Shown: one piece after another, positions 24,144 through 38,100 of the stretch
How the letters are laid out: the number at the start of each line of letters is the position of its first letter
How positions within the stretch are numbered: position 1 is the stretch's first letter
Source: Micromussa lordhowensis
Taxonomy: Eukaryota; Cnidaria; Anthozoa; Scleractinia; Lobophylliidae
NCBI GenBank assembly: GCA_964020085.1
Contig: OZ026598.1
Location: forward strand, 15,334,930 to 15,398,929
Length of the DNA: 64,000 bases
Reading direction: 5' to 3'
Notes under the pieces: model-generated
Told to the model about the DNA's origin: nothing
Seen by the model: only the letters and a program-made list of their open reading frames with translations
The model's database searches: none
Translations under genes and position numbers: made by a program

Positions 24144-25146
24144 ATCAAAACTGTTCAGTAGATGAAGTCCAGAATCTGAGAAAAGAAAGAAGGTAACTAT
24201 GGCAAAGACTCTCGCCAAGATCCAGGTCACAGCAATTTTTCTTCTGCAAGATACGCGGAGAAGCCAAATTTATAGAGATTTGTCGGCCGGAAACCAACAG
24301 AAACATCTTTCACTGAGGTTTGCTACAAAAGGAGAAATTTATCTCTCGAGGAACTCAAAAACGATTAAAATAATACGAGAGTAATTGCGAATTAAAGCTC
24401 AAATGATTTCGATTAGGACAGTGTAACAATAGGTAGTTGTTCTAACTTATGTTCTTGTGAAGAAATGTCTAACTAAGGTGATACGTTTTGTTTAAAGACG
24501 GCTGAGAACTTTGATAGATTCCAGCAACGCACCAAGGAAATGTTTTCCGTTACGTTTAAATCATCTCCTTAAAACCGGTTTGACCTGATCCCAACAAGCT
24601 ATGTCCGCCATTTTGAATAATCAAATCCAACCGGTCTCGAACCCAGTCTGACCGGTTTGACAGTGCACCCTCATTGGTTCTCAGACAAGTCTTTGTTCTT
24701 TCTCTATATAAGCGCGATATCACCCGGATGGTTGGGCGGTACGTTCACTCCAATACAACACACACATCTCTCTTAAAAACTCATGCAATATTCAATAATA
24801 AAACTCTTAAAACAATACATGTTTAACAGTATTCTCTCTCTCAATTTCCTTCACATGTACCTACATGGCCTGCATCTGAATGTGAATGCAGGTTCATAAT
24901 GGGTAGAAAGCGTGCAAGACTTTCATGCCAAATGGACAGCGACATCTTTGAGTCCTCAGCTTCTTCCGCTATAGTTTTCCCCTTCTTCTGGTCTCTTCTA
25001 TAAAATGTTCTCCACAATCAAACTAGCAACACCACATTCTATCGCGCGCGCAAGATCGCAACGTTTATTATGACACAGTCACTTTAGTCTTCAGAACAAA
25101 TTCAGGTTTTCCGTTGTGGCTGGAGTTTCGGCTGTCAACACAGAAA

Positions 25147-25581
25147 ATGGTTTTCGTCACTTGCTGGTTAGCGTTCATTGCTGTCAGCAATGTCATTGGA
25201 CACTTTACTAAGAATCGCTGCGATGAAAGATAAGGGTAAATAACAAAGATAATAGTTTTCTAATGTCGAATGAGGGAAAAAAAATAAACTATTTCAACTC
25301 CGCAAACTGCTTCTCCAATGGCAGCGGCTTGTTGTAAAAGTTCCACGACTTTAGTTTTTTGTTAGTATTATCGCAAGAAGAAGCAACTTTCAAGATTTAT
25401 TTTATTAATATTCTAAATTGCGTTTACAAAATATAATGAGACCAGCCGTTATGAGAAGAAAGATCAGTTTGCCTTATCGGTGGACCGTGTCCATGGCGAC
25501 AGTGTAATCAAAAGGGTCGCGTGGCGAGTTGGCGCGGAACATTTGTTGCCGGTTTTCAGTGTCACGCCATTCAAAATATAA
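25147..25581 (+). pseudogene. Two-exon gene copy, unit 18: donor destroyed
   Basis: The donor reads AAAG/ATAAGG at 25229/25230, so GT is AT and splicing should fail. Read through, translation stops after 28 codons. Exon 2 (25446-25581) has the Asn49Ile change (GTAATC). Confidence 0.45.
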
Positions 25582-26584
25582 ATCAAAACTGTTCAGTAGA
25601 TGAAGTCCAGAATCTGAGAAAAGAAAGAAGGTAACTATGGCAAAGACTCTCGCCAAGATCCAGGTCACAGCAATTTTTCTTCTGCAAGATACGCGGAGAA
25701 GCCAAATTTATAGAGATTTGTCGGCCGGAAACCAACAGAAACATCTTTCACTGAGGTTTGCTACAAAAGGAGAAATTTATCTCTCGAGGAACTCAAAAAC
25801 GATTAAAATAATACGAGAGTAATTGCGAATTAAAGCTCAAATGATTTCGATTAGGACAGTGTAACAATAGGTAGTTGTTCTAACTTATGTTCTTGTGAAG
25901 AAATGTCTAACTAAGGTGATACGTTTTGTTTATAGACGGCTGAGAACTTTGATAGATTCCAGCAACGCACCAAGGAAATGTTTTCCGTTACGTTTAAATC
26001 ATCTCCTTAAAACCGGTTTGACCTGATCCCAACAAGCTATGTCCGCCATTTTGAATAATCAAATCCAACCGGTCTCGAACCCAGTCTGACCGGTTTGACA
26101 GTGCACCCTCATTGGTTCTCAGACAAGTCTTTGTTCTTTCTCTATATAAGCGCGATATCACCCGGATGGTTGGGCGGTACGTTCACTCCAATACAACACA
26201 CACATCTCTCTTAAAAACTCATGCAATATTCAATAATAAAACTCTTAAAACAATACATGTTTAACAGTATTCTCTCTCTCAATTTCCTTCACATGTACCT
26301 ACATGGCCTGCATCTGAATGTGAATGCAGGTTCATAATGGGTAGAAAGCGTGCAAGACTTTCATGCCAAATGGACAGCGACATCTTTGAGTCCTCAGCTT
26401 CTTCCGCTATAGTTTTCCCCTTCTTCTGGTCTCTTCTATAAAATGTTCTCCACAATCAAACTAGCAACACCACATTCTATCGCGCGCGCAAGATCGCAAC
26501 GTTTATTATGACACAGTCACTTTAGTCTTCAGAACAAATTCAGGTTTTCCGTTGTGGCTGGAGTTTCGGCTGTCAACACAGAAA

Positions 26585-27019
26585 ATGGTTTTCGTCACTT
26601 GCTGGTTAGCGTTCATTGCTGTCAGCAATGTCATTGGACACTTTACTAAGAATCGCTGCGATGAAAGATAAGGGTAAATAACAAAGATAATAGTTTTCTA
26701 ATGTCGAATGAGGGAAAAAAAAAAAACTATTTCAACTCCGCAAACTGCTTCTCCAATGGCAGCGGCTTGTTGTAAAAGTTCCACGACTTTAGTTTTTTGT
26801 TAGTATTATCGCAAGAAGAAGCAACTTTCAAGATTTATTTTATTAATATTCTAAATTGCGTTTACAAAATATAATGAGACCAGCCGTTATGAGAAGAAAG
26901 ATCAGTTTGCCTTATCGGTGGACCGTGTCCATGGCGACAGTGTAATCAAAAGGGTCGCGTGGCGAGTTGGCGCGGAACATTTGTTGCCGGTTTTCAGTGT
27001 CACGCCATTCAAAATATAA
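26585..27019 (+). pseudogene. Two-exon gene copy, unit 19: donor destroyed
   Basis: Same GT-to-AT donor change (26668) and Asn49Ile as units 18 and 20. The three adjacent copies share ancestry. Confidence 0.45.
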
Positions 27020-28022
27020 ATCAAAACTGTTCAGTAGATGAAGTCCAGAATCTGAGAAAAGAAAGAAGGTAACTATGGCAAAGACTCTCGCCAAGATCCA
27101 GGTCACAGCAATTTTTCTTCTGCAAGATACGCGGAGAAGCCAAATTTATAGAGATTTGTCGGCCGGAAACCAACAGAAACATCTTTCACTGAGGTTTGCT
27201 ACAAAAGGAGAAATTTATCTCTCGAGGAACTCAAAAACGATTAAAATAATACGAGAGTAATTACGAATTAAAGCTCAAATGATTTCGATTAGGACAGTGT
27301 AACAATAGGTAGTTGTTCTAACTTATGTTCTTGTGAAGAAATGTCTAACTAAGGTGATACGTTTTGTTTATACACGGCTGAGAACTTTGATAGATTCCAG
27401 CAATGCACCAAGGAAATGTTTTCCGTTACGTTTAAATCATCTCCTTAAAACCGGTTTGACCTGATCCCAACAAGCTATGTCCGCCATTTGGAATCATCAA
27501 ATCCAACCGGTCTCGAACCCAGTCTGACCGGTTTGACAGTGCACCCTCATTGGTTCTCAGACAAGTCTTTGTTCTTTCTCTATATAAGCGCGATATCACC
27601 CGGATGGTTGGGCGGTACGTTCACTCCAATACAACACACACATCTCTCTTAAAAACTCATGCAATATTCAATAATAAAACTCTTAAAACAATACATGTTT
27701 AACAGTATTCTCTCTCTCAATTTCCTTCACATGTACCTACATGGCCTGCATCTGAATGTGAATGCAGGTTCATAATGGGTAGAAAGCGTGCAAGACTTTC
27801 ATGCCAAATGGACAGCGACATCTTTGAGTCCTCAGCTTCTTCCGCTATAGTTTTCCCCTTCTTCTGGCCTCTTCTATAAAATGTTCTCCACAATCAAACT
27901 AGCAACACCACATTCTATCGCGCGCGCAAGATCGCAACGTTTATTATGACACAGTCACTTTAGTCTTCAGAAAAAATTCAGGTTTTCCGTTGTGGCTGGA
28001 GTTTCGGCTGTCAACACAGAAA

Positions 28023-28457
28023 ATGGTTTTCGTCACTTGCTGGTTAGCGTTCATTGCTGTCAGCAATGTCATTGGACACTTTACTAAGAATCGCTGCGAT
28101 GAAAGATAAGGGTAAATAACAAAGATAATAGTTTTCTAATGTCGAATGAGGGAAAAAAAAAAAACTATTTCAACTCCGCAAACTGCTTCTCCAATGGCAG
28201 CGGCTTGTTGTAAAAGTTCCACGACTTTAGTTTTTTGTTAGTATTATCGCAAGAAGAAGCAACTTTCAAGATTTATTTTATTAATATTCTAAATTGCGTT
28301 TACAAAATATAATGAGACCAGCCGTTATGAGAAGAAAGATCAGTTTGCCTTATCGGTGGACCGTGTCCATGGCGACAGTGTAATCAAAAGGGTCGCGTGG
28401 CGAGTTGGCGCGGAACATTTGTTGCCGGTTTTCAGTGTCACGCCATTCAAAATATAA
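28023..28457 (+). pseudogene. Two-exon gene copy, unit 20: donor destroyed
   Basis: Donor GT is AT at 28106, with Asn49Ile in exon 2 (28322-28457). Last of the run of three donor-less units. Confidence 0.45.
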
Positions 28458-29460
28458 ATCAAAACTGTTCAGTAGATGAAGTCCAGAATCTGAGAAAAGA
28501 AAGAAGGTAACTATGGCAAAGACTCTCGCCAAGATCCAGGTCACAGCAATTTTTCTTCTGCAAGATACGCGGAGAAGCCAAATTTATAGAGATTTGTCGG
28601 CCGGAAACCAACAGAAACATCTTTCACTGAGGTTTGCTACAAAAGGAGAAATTTATCTCTCGAGGAACTCAAAAACGATTAAAATAATACGAGAGTAATT
28701 ACGAATTAAAGCTCAAATGATTTCGATTAGGACAGTGTAACAATAGGTAGTTGTTCTAACTTATGTTCTTGTGAAGAAATGTCTAACTAAGGTGATACGT
28801 TTTGTTTATAGACGGCTGAGAACTTTGATAGATTCCAGCAATGCACCAAGGAAATGTTTTCCGTTACGTTTAAATCATCTCCTTAAAACCGGTTTGACCT
28901 GATCCCAACAAGCTATGTCCGCCATTTGGAATCATCAAATCCAACCGGTCTCGAACCCAGTCTGACCGGTTTGACAGTGCACCCTCATTGGTTCTCAGAC
29001 AAGTCTTTGTTCTTTCTCTATATAAGCGCGATATCACCCGGATGGTTGGGCGGTACGTTCACTCCAATACAACACACACATCTCTCTTAAAAACTCATGC
29101 AATATTCAATAATAAAACTCTTAAAACAATACATGTTTAACAGTATTCTCTCTCTCAATTTCCTTCACATGTACCTACATGGCCTGCATCTGAATGTGAA
29201 TGCAGGTTCATAATGGGTAGAAAGCGTGCAAGACTTTCATGCCAAATGGACAGCGACATCTTTGAGTCCTCAGCTTCTTCCGCTATAGTTTTCCCCTTCT
29301 TCTGGCCTCTTCTATAAAATGTTCTCCACAATCAAACTAGCAACACCACATTCTATCGCGCGCGCAAGATCGCAACGTTTATTATGACACAGTCACTTTA
29401 GTCTTCAGAAAAAATTCAGGTTTTCCGTTGTGGCTGGAGTTTCGGCTGTCAACACAGAAA

Positions 29461-29895
29461 ATGGTTTTCGTCACTTGCTGGTTAGCGTTCATTGCTGTCA
29501 GCAATGTCATTGGACACTTTACTAAGAATCGCTGCGATGAAAGGTAAGGGTAAATAACAAAGATAATAGTTTTCTAATGTCGAATGAGGGAAAAAAAATA
29601 AACTATTTCAACTCCGCAAACTGCTTCTCCAATGGCAGCGGCTTGTTGTAAAAGTTCCACGACTTTAGTTTTTTGTTAGTATTATCGCAAGAAGAAGCAA
29701 CTTTCAAGATTTATTTTATTAATATTCTAAATTGCGTTTACAAAATATAATGAGACCAGCCGTTATGAGAAGAAAGATCAGTTTGCCTTATCGGTGGACC
29801 GTGTCCATGGCGACAGTGTAAACAAAAGGGTCGCGTGGCGAGTTGGCGCGGAACATTTGTTGCCGGTTTTCAGTGTCACGCCATTCAAAATATAA
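29461..29895 (+). CDS. Two-exon gene, unit 21 (intact)
   Basis: Exons 29461-29543 and 29760-29895. First intact (A-type) member of the 2,880-bp dimer series. Confidence 0.5.
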
Positions 29896-30898
29896 ATCAA
29901 AACTGTTCAGTAGATGAAGTCCAGAATCTGAGAAAAGAAAGAAGGTAACTATGGCAAAGATTCTCGCCAAGATCCAGGTCACAGCAATTTTTCTTCTGCA
30001 AGATACGCGGAGAAGCCAAATTTATAGAGATTTGTCGGCCGGAAACCAACAGAAACATCTTTCACTGAGGTTTGCTACAAAAGGAGAAATTTATCTCTCG
30101 AGGAACTCAAAAACGATTAAAATAATACGAGAGTAATTGCGAATTAAAGCTCAAATGATTTCGATTAGGACAGTGTAACAATAGGTAGTTGTTCTAACTT
30201 ATGTTCTTGTGAAGAAATGTCTAACTAAGGTGATACGTTTTGTTTATAGACGGCTGAGAACTTTGATAGATTCCAGCAATGCACCAAGGAAATGTTTTCC
30301 GTTACGTTTAAATCATCTCTTTAAAACCGGTTTGACCTGATCCCAACAAGCTATGTCCGCCATTTGGAATCATCAAATCCAACCGGTCTCGAACCCAGTC
30401 TGACCGGTTTGACAGTGCACCCTCATTGGTTCTCAGACAAGTCTTTGTTCTTTCTCTATATAAGCGCGATATCACCCGGATGGTTGGGCGGTACGTTCAC
30501 TCCAATACAACACACACATCTCTCTTAAAAACTCATGCAATATTCAATAATAAAACTCTTAAAACAATACATGTTTAACAGTATTCTCTCTCTCAATTTC
30601 CTTCACATGTACCTACATGGCCTGCATCTGAATGTGAATGCAGGTTCATAATGGGTAGAAAGCGTGCAAGACTTTCATGCCAAATGGACAGCGACATCTT
30701 TGAGTCCTCAGCTTCTTCCGCTATAGCTTTCCCCTTCTTCTGGTCTCTTCTATAAAATGTTCTCCACAATCAAACTAGCAACACCACATTCTATCGCGCG
30801 CGCAAGATCGCAACGTTTATTATGACACAGTCACTTTAGTCTTCAGAAAAAATTCAGGTTTTCCGTTGTGGCTGGAGTTTCGGCTGTCAACACAGAAA

Positions 30899-31337
30899 AT
30901 GGTTTTCGTCACTTGCTGGTTAGCGTTCATTGCTGTCAGCAATGTCATTGGACACTTTACTAAGAATCGCTAGCTGCGATGAAAGGTAAGGGTAAATAAC
31001 AAAGATAATAGTTTTCTAATGTCGAATGAGGGAAAAATAATAAACTATTTCAACTCCGCAAACTGCTTCTCCAATGGCAGCGGCTTGTTGTAAAAGTTCC
31101 ACGACTTTAGTTTTTTGTTAGTATTATCGCAAGAAGAAGCAACTTTCAAGATTTATTTTATTAATATTCTAAATTGCGTTTACAAAATATAATGAGACCA
31201 GCCGTTATGAGAAGAAAGATCAGTTTGCCTTATCGGTGGACCGTGTCCATGGCGACAGTGTAAACAAAAGGGTCGCGTGGCGAGTTGGCGCGGAACATTT
31301 GTTGCCGGTTTTCAGTGTCACGCCATTCAAAATATAA
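30899..31337 (+). pseudogene. Two-exon gene copy, unit 22: 4-bp insertion, stop after Arg24
   Basis: TAGC inserted at 30971-30974 turns AATCGCTGCGAT into AATCGCTAGCTGCGAT and puts TAG directly after codon 24. The donor is intact. Exon 2 (31202-31337) still has Asn49. Confidence 0.45.
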
Positions 31338-32340
31338 ATCAAAACTGTTCAGTAGATGAAGTCCAGAATCTGAGAAAAGAAAGAAGGTAACTATGGCAAA
31401 GACTCTCGCCAAGATCCAGGTCACAGCAATTTTTCTTCTGCAAGATACGCGGAGAAGCCAAATTTATAGAGATTTGTCGGCCGGAAACCAACAGAAACAT
31501 CTTTCACTGAGGTTTGCTACAAAAGGAGAAATTTATCTCTCGAGGAACTCAAAAACGATTAAAATAATACGAGAGTAATTGCGAATTAAAGCTCAAATGA
31601 TTTCGATTAGGACAGTGTAACAATAGGTAGTTGTTCTAACTTATGTTCTTGTGAAGAAATGTCTAACTAAGGTGATACGTTTTGTTTATAGACGGCTGAG
31701 AACTTTCATAGATTCCAGCAATGCACCAAGGAAATGTTTTCCGTTACGTTTAAATCATCTCCTTAAAACCGGTTTGACCTGATCCCAACAAGCTATGTCC
31801 GCCATTTGGAATCATCAAATCCAACCGGTCTCGAACCCAGTCTGACCGGTTTGACAGTGCACCCTCATTGGTTCTCAGACAAGTCTTTGTTCTTTCTCTA
31901 TATAAGCGCGATATCACCCGGATGGTTGGGCGGTACGTTCACTCCAATACAACACACACATCTCTCTTAAAAACTCATGCAATATTCAATAATAAAACTC
32001 TTAAAACAATACATGTTTAACAGTATTCTCTCTCTCAATTTCCTTCACATGTACCTACATGGCCTGCATCTGAATGTGAATGCAGGTTCATAATGGGTAG
32101 AAAGCGTGCAAGACTTTCATGCCAAATGGACAGCGACATCTTTGAGTCCTCAGCTTCTTCCGCTATAGTTTTCCCCTTCTTCTGGTCTCTTCTATAAAAT
32201 GTTCTCCACAATCAAACTAGCAACACCACATTCTATCGCGCGCGCAAGATCGCAACGTTTATTATGACACAGTCACTTTAGTCTTCAGAAAAAATTCAGG
32301 TTTTCCGTTGTGGCTGGAGTTTCGGCTGTCAACACAGAAA

Positions 32341-32775
32341 ATGGTTTTCGTCACTTGCTGGTTAGCGTTCATTGCTGTCAGCAATGTCATTGGACACTTT
32401 ACTAAGAATCGCTGCGATGAAAGGTAAGGGTAAATAACAAAGATAATAGTTTTCTAATGTCGAATGAGGGAAAAAAAATAAACTATTTCAACTCCGCAAA
32501 CTGCTTCTCCAATGGCAGCGGCTTGTTGTAAAAGTTCCACGACTTTAGTTTTTTGTTAGTATTATCGCAAGAAGAAGCAACTTTCAAGATTTATTTTATT
32601 AATATTCTAAATTGCGTTTACAAAATATAATGAGACCAGCCGTTATGAGAAGAAAGATCAGTTTGCCTTATCGGTGGACCGTGTCCATGGCGACAGTGTA
32701 AACAAAAGGGTCGCGTGGCGAGTTGGCGCGGAACATTTGTTGCCGGTTTTCAGTGTCACGCCATTCAAAATATAA
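32341..32775 (+). CDS. Two-exon gene, unit 23 (intact)
   Basis: Exons 32341-32423 and 32640-32775, no coding change. A-type dimer member. Confidence 0.5.
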
Positions 32776-33778
32776 ATCAAAACTGTTCAGTAGATGAAGT
32801 CCAGAATCTGAGAAAAGAAAGAAGGTAACTATGGCAAAGATTCTCGCCAAGATCCAGGTCACAGCAATTTTTCTTCTGCAAGATACGCGGAGAAGCCAAA
32901 TTTATAGAGATTTGTCGGCCGGAAACCAACAGAAACATCTTTCACTGAGGTTTGCTACAAAAGGAGAAATTTATCTCTCGAGGAACTCAAAAACGATTAA
33001 AATAATACGAGAGTAATTGCGAATTAAAGCTCAAATGATTTCGATTAGGACAGTGTAACAATAGGTAGTTGTTCTAACTTATGTTCTTGTGAAGAAATGT
33101 CTAACTAAGGTGATACGTTTTGTTTATAGACGGCTGAGAACTTTGATAGATTCCAGCAATGCACCAAGGAAATGTTTTCCGTTACGTTTAAATCATCTCC
33201 TTAAAACCGGTTTGACCTGATCCCAACAAGCTATGTCCGCCATTTGGAATCATCAAATCCAACCGGTCTCGAACCCAGTCTGACCGGTTTGACAGTGCAC
33301 CCTCATTGGTTCTCAGACAAGTCTTTGTTGTTTCTCTATATAAGCGCGATATCACCCGGATGGTTGGGCGGTACGTTCACTCCAATACAACACACACATC
33401 TCTCTTAAAAACTCATGCAATATTCAATAATAAAACTCTTAAAACAATACATGTTTAACAGTATTCTCTCTCTCAATTTCCTTCACATGTACCTACATGG
33501 CCTGCATCTGAATGTGAATGCAGGTTCATAATGGGTAGAAAGCGTGCAAGACTTTCATGCCAAATGGACAGCGACATCTTTGAGTCCTCAGCTTCTTCCG
33601 CTATAGTTTTCCCCTTCTTCTGGTCTCTTCTATAAAATGTTCTCCACAATCAAACTAGCAACACCACATTCTATCGCGCGCGCAAGATCGCAACGTTTAT
33701 TATGACACAGTCACTTTAGTCTTCAGAACAAATTCAGGTTTTCCGTTGTGGCTGGAGTTTCGGCTGTCAACACAGAAA

Positions 33779-34217
33779 ATGGTTTTCGTCACTTGCTGGT
33801 TAGCGTTCATTGCTGTCAGCAATGTCATTGGACACTTTACTAAGAATCGCTAGCTGCGATGAAAGGTAAGGGTAAATAACAAAGATAATAGTTTTCTAAT
33901 GTCGAATGAGGGAAAAAAAATAAACTATTTCAACTCCGCAAACTGCTTCTCCAATGGCAGCGGCTTGTTGTAAAAGTTCCACGACTTTAGTTTTTTGTTA
34001 GTATTATCGCAAGAAGAAGCAACTTTCAAGATTTATTTTATTAATATTCTAAATTGCGTTTACAAAATATAATGAGACCAGCCGTTATGAGAAGAAAGAT
34101 CAGTTTGCCTTATCGGTGGACCGTGTCCATGGCGACAGTGTAATCAAAAGGGTCGCGTGGCGAGTTGGCGCGGAACATTTGTTGCCGGTTTTCAGTGTCA
34201 CGCCATTCAAAATATAA
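33779..34217 (+). pseudogene. Two-exon gene copy, unit 24: 4-bp insertion, stop after Arg24
   Basis: TAGC at 33851-33854 gives an early TAG. Asn49Ile is present in exon 2 (34082-34217). B-type dimer member. Confidence 0.45.
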
Positions 34218-34856
34218 ATCAAAACTGTTCAGTAGATGAAGTCCAGAATCTGAGAAAAGAAAGAAGGTAACTATGGCAAAGACTCTCGCCAAGATCCAGG
34301 TCACAGCAATTTTTCTTCTGCAAGATACGCGGAGAAGCCAAATTTATAGAGATTTGTCGGCCGGAAACCAACAGAAACATCTTTCACTGAGGTTTGCTAC
34401 AAAAGGAGAAATTTATCTCTCGAGGAACTCAAAAACGATTAAAATAATACGAGAGTAATTGCGAATTAAAGCTCAAATGATTTCGATTAGGACAGTGTAA
34501 CAATAGGTAGTTGTTCTAACTTATGTTCTTGTGAAGAAATGTCTAACTAAGGTGATACGTTTTGTTTATAGACGGCTGAGAACTTTGATAGATTCCAGCA
34601 ATGCACCAAGGAAATGTTTTCTGTTACGTTTAAATCATCTCCTTAAAACCGGTTTGACCTGATCCCAACAAGCTATGTCCGCCATTTGGAATCATCAAAT
34701 CCAACCGGTCTCGAACCCAGTCTGACCGGTTTGACAGTGCACCCTCATTGGTTCTCAGACAAGTCTTTGTTCTTTCTCTATATACGCGCGATATCACCCG
34801 GATGGTTGGGCGGTACGTTCACTCCAATACAACACACACATCTCTCTTAAAAACTC

Positions 34857-35048
34857 ATGCAATATTCAATAATAAAACTCTTAAAACAATACATGTTTAA
34901 CAGTATTCTCTCTCTCAATTTCCTTCACATGTACCTACATGGCCTGCATCTGAATGTGAATGCAGGTTCAGAATGGGTAGAAAGCGTGCAAGACTTTCAT
35001 GCCAAATGGACAGCGACATCTTTGAGTCCTCAGCTTCTTCCGCTATAG
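34857..35048 (+). other. Extended leader ORF, unit 25 (63 codons)
   Basis: The leader ORF runs on because TTCATAATGG reads TTCAGAATGG, removing the usual TAA. The same unit has TATATACG instead of TATATAAG at TATA box 1. The extra 25 codons show no recognisable motif, so this looks like a chance extension. Confidence 0.15.
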
Positions 35049-35220
35049 TTTTCCCCTTCTTCTGGCCTCTTCTATAAAATGTTCTCCACAATCAAACTAG
35101 CAACACCACATTCTATCGCGCGCGCAAGATCGCAACGTTTATTATGACACAGTCACTTTAGTCTTCAGAAAAAATTCAGGTTTTCCGTTGTGGCTGGAGT
35201 TTCGGCTGTCAACACAGAAA

Positions 35221-35655
35221 ATGGTTTTCGTCACTTGCTGGTTAGCGTTCATTGCTGTCAGCAATGTCATTGGACACTTTACTAAGAATCGCTGCGATGA
35301 AAGGTAAGGGTAAATAACAAAGATAATAGTTTTCTAATGTCGAATGAGGGAAAAAAAATAAACTATTTCAACTCCGCAAACTGCTTCTCCAATGGCAGCG
35401 GCTTGTTGTAAAAGTTCCACGACTTTAGTTTTTTGTTAGTATTATCGCAAGAAGAAGCAACTTTCAAGATTTATTTTATTAATATTCTAAATTGCGTTTA
35501 CAAAATATAATGAGACCAGCCGTTATGAGAAGAAAGATCAGTTTGCCTTATCGGTGGACCGTGTCCATGGCGACAGTGTAAACAAAAGGGTCGCGTGGCG
35601 AGTTGGCGCGGAACATTTGTTGCCGGTTTTCAGTGTCACGCCATTCAAAATATAA
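35221..35655 (+). CDS. Two-exon gene, unit 25 (intact)
   Basis: Exons 35221-35303 and 35520-35655. The coding sequence is unchanged although TATA box 1 is altered. TATA box 2 is intact. Confidence 0.5.
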
Positions 35656-36658
35656 ATCAAAACTGTTCAGTAGATGAAGTCCAGAATCTGAGAAAAGAAA
35701 GAAGGTAACTATGGCAAAGATTCTCGCCAAGATCCAGGTCACAGCAATTTTTCTTCTGCAAGATACGCGGAGAAGCCAAATTTATAGAGATTTGTCGGCC
35801 GGAAACCAACAGAAACATCTTTCACTGAGGTTTGCTACAAAAGGAGAAATTTATCTCTCGAGGAACTCAAAAACGATTAAAATAATACGAGAGTAATTGC
35901 GAATTAAAGCTCAAATGATTTCGATTAGGACAGTGTAACAATAGGTAGTTGTTCTAACTTATGTTCTTGTGAAGAAATGTCTAACTAAGGTGATACGTTT
36001 TGTTTATAGACGGCTGAGAACTTTGATAGATTCCAGCAATGCACCAAGGAAATGTTTTCCGTTACGTTTAAATCATCTCCTTAAAACCGGTTTGACCTGA
36101 TCCCAACAAGCTATGTCCGCCATTTGGAATCATCAAATCCAACCGGTCTCGAACCCAGTCTGACCGGTTTGACAGTGCACCCTCATTGGTTCTCAGACAA
36201 GTCTTTGTTGTTTCTCTATATAAGCGCGATATCACCCGGATGGTTGGGCGGTACGTTCACTCCAATACAACACACACATCTCTCTTAAAAACTCATGCAA
36301 TATTCAATAATAAAACTCTTAAAACAATACATGTTTAACAGTATTCTCTCTCTCAATTTCCTTCACATGTACCTACATGGCCTGCATCTGAATGTGAATG
36401 CAGGTTCATAATGGGTAGAAAGCGTGCAAGACTTTCATGCCAAATGGACAGCGACATCTTTGAGTCCTCAGCTTCTTCCGCTATAGTTTTCCCCTTCTTC
36501 TGGTCTCTTCTATAAAATGTTCTCCACAATCAAACTAGCAACACCACATTCTATCGCGCGCGCAAGATCGCAACGTTTATTATGACACAGTCACTTTAGT
36601 CTTCAGAACAAATTCAGGTTTTCCGTTGTGGCTGGAGTTTCGGCTGTCAACACAGAAA

Positions 36659-37097
36659 ATGGTTTTCGTCACTTGCTGGTTAGCGTTCATTGCTGTCAGC
36701 AATGTCATTGGACACTTTACTAAGAATCGCTAGCTGCGATGAAAGGTAAGGGTAAATAACAAAGATAATAGTTTTCTAATGTCGAATGAGGGAAAAAAAA
36801 TAAACTATTTCAACTCCGCAAACTGCTTCTCCAATGGCAGCGGCTTGTTGTAAAAGTTCCACGACTTTAGTTTTTTGTTAGTATTATCGCAAGAAGAAGC
36901 AACTTTCAAGATTTATTTTATTAATATTCTAAATTGCGTTTACAAAATATAATGAGACCAGCCGTTATGAGAAGAAAGATCAGTTTGCCTTATCGGTGGA
37001 CCGTGTCCATGGCGACAGTGTAATCAAAAGGGTCGCGTGGCGAGTTGGCGCGGAACATTTGTTGCCGGTTTTCAGTGTCACGCCATTCAAAATATAA
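36659..37097 (+). pseudogene. Two-exon gene copy, unit 26: 4-bp insertion, stop after Arg24
   Basis: TAGC at 36731-36734, with Asn49Ile in exon 2 (36962-37097). Confidence 0.45.
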
Positions 37098-38100
37098 ATC
37101 AAAACTGTTCAGTAGATGAAGTCCAGAATCTGAGAAAAGAAAGAAGGTAACTATGGCAAAGACTCTCGCCAAGATCCAGGTCACAGCAATTTTTCTTCTG
37201 CAAGATACGCGGAGAAGCCAAATTTATAGAGATTTGTCGGCCGGAAACCAACAGAAACATCTTTCACTGAGGTTTGCTACAAAAGGAGAAATTTATCTCT
37301 CGAGGAACTCAAAAACGATTAAAATAATACGAGAGTAATTGCGAATTAAAGCTCAAATGATTTCGATTAGGACAGTGTAACAATAGGTAGTTGTTCTAAC
37401 TTATGTTCTTGTGAAGAAATGTCTAACTAAGGTGATACGTTTTGTTTATAGACGGCTGAGAACTTTGATAGATTCCAGCAATGCACCAAGGAAATGTTTT
37501 CCGTTACGTTTAAATCATCTCCTTAAAACCGGTTTGACCTGATCCCAACAAGCTATGTCCGCCATTTGGAATCATCAAATCCAACCGGTCTCGAACCCAG
37601 TCTGACCGGTTTGACAGTGCACCCTCATTGGTTCTCAGACAAGTCTTTGTTCTTTCTCTATATAAGCGCGATATCACCCGGATGGTTGGGCGGTACGTTC
37701 ACTCCAATACAACACACACATCTCTCTTAAAAACTCATGCAATATTCAATAATAAAACTCTTAAAACAATACATGTTTAACAGTATTCTCTCTCTCAATT
37801 TCCTTCACATGTACCTACATGGCCTGCATCTGAATGTGAATGCAGGTTCATAATGGGTAGAAAGCGTGCAAGACTTTCATGCCAAATGGACAGCGACATC
37901 TTTGAGTCCTCAGCTTCTTCCGCTATAGTTTTCCCCTTCTTCTGGCCTCTTCTATAAAATGTTCTCCACAATCAAACTAGCAACACCACATTCTATCGCG
38001 CGCGCAAGATCGCAACGTTTATTATGACACAGTCACTTTAGTCTTCAGAACAAATTCAGGTTTTCCGTTGTGGCTGGAGTTTCGGCTGTCAACACAGAAA

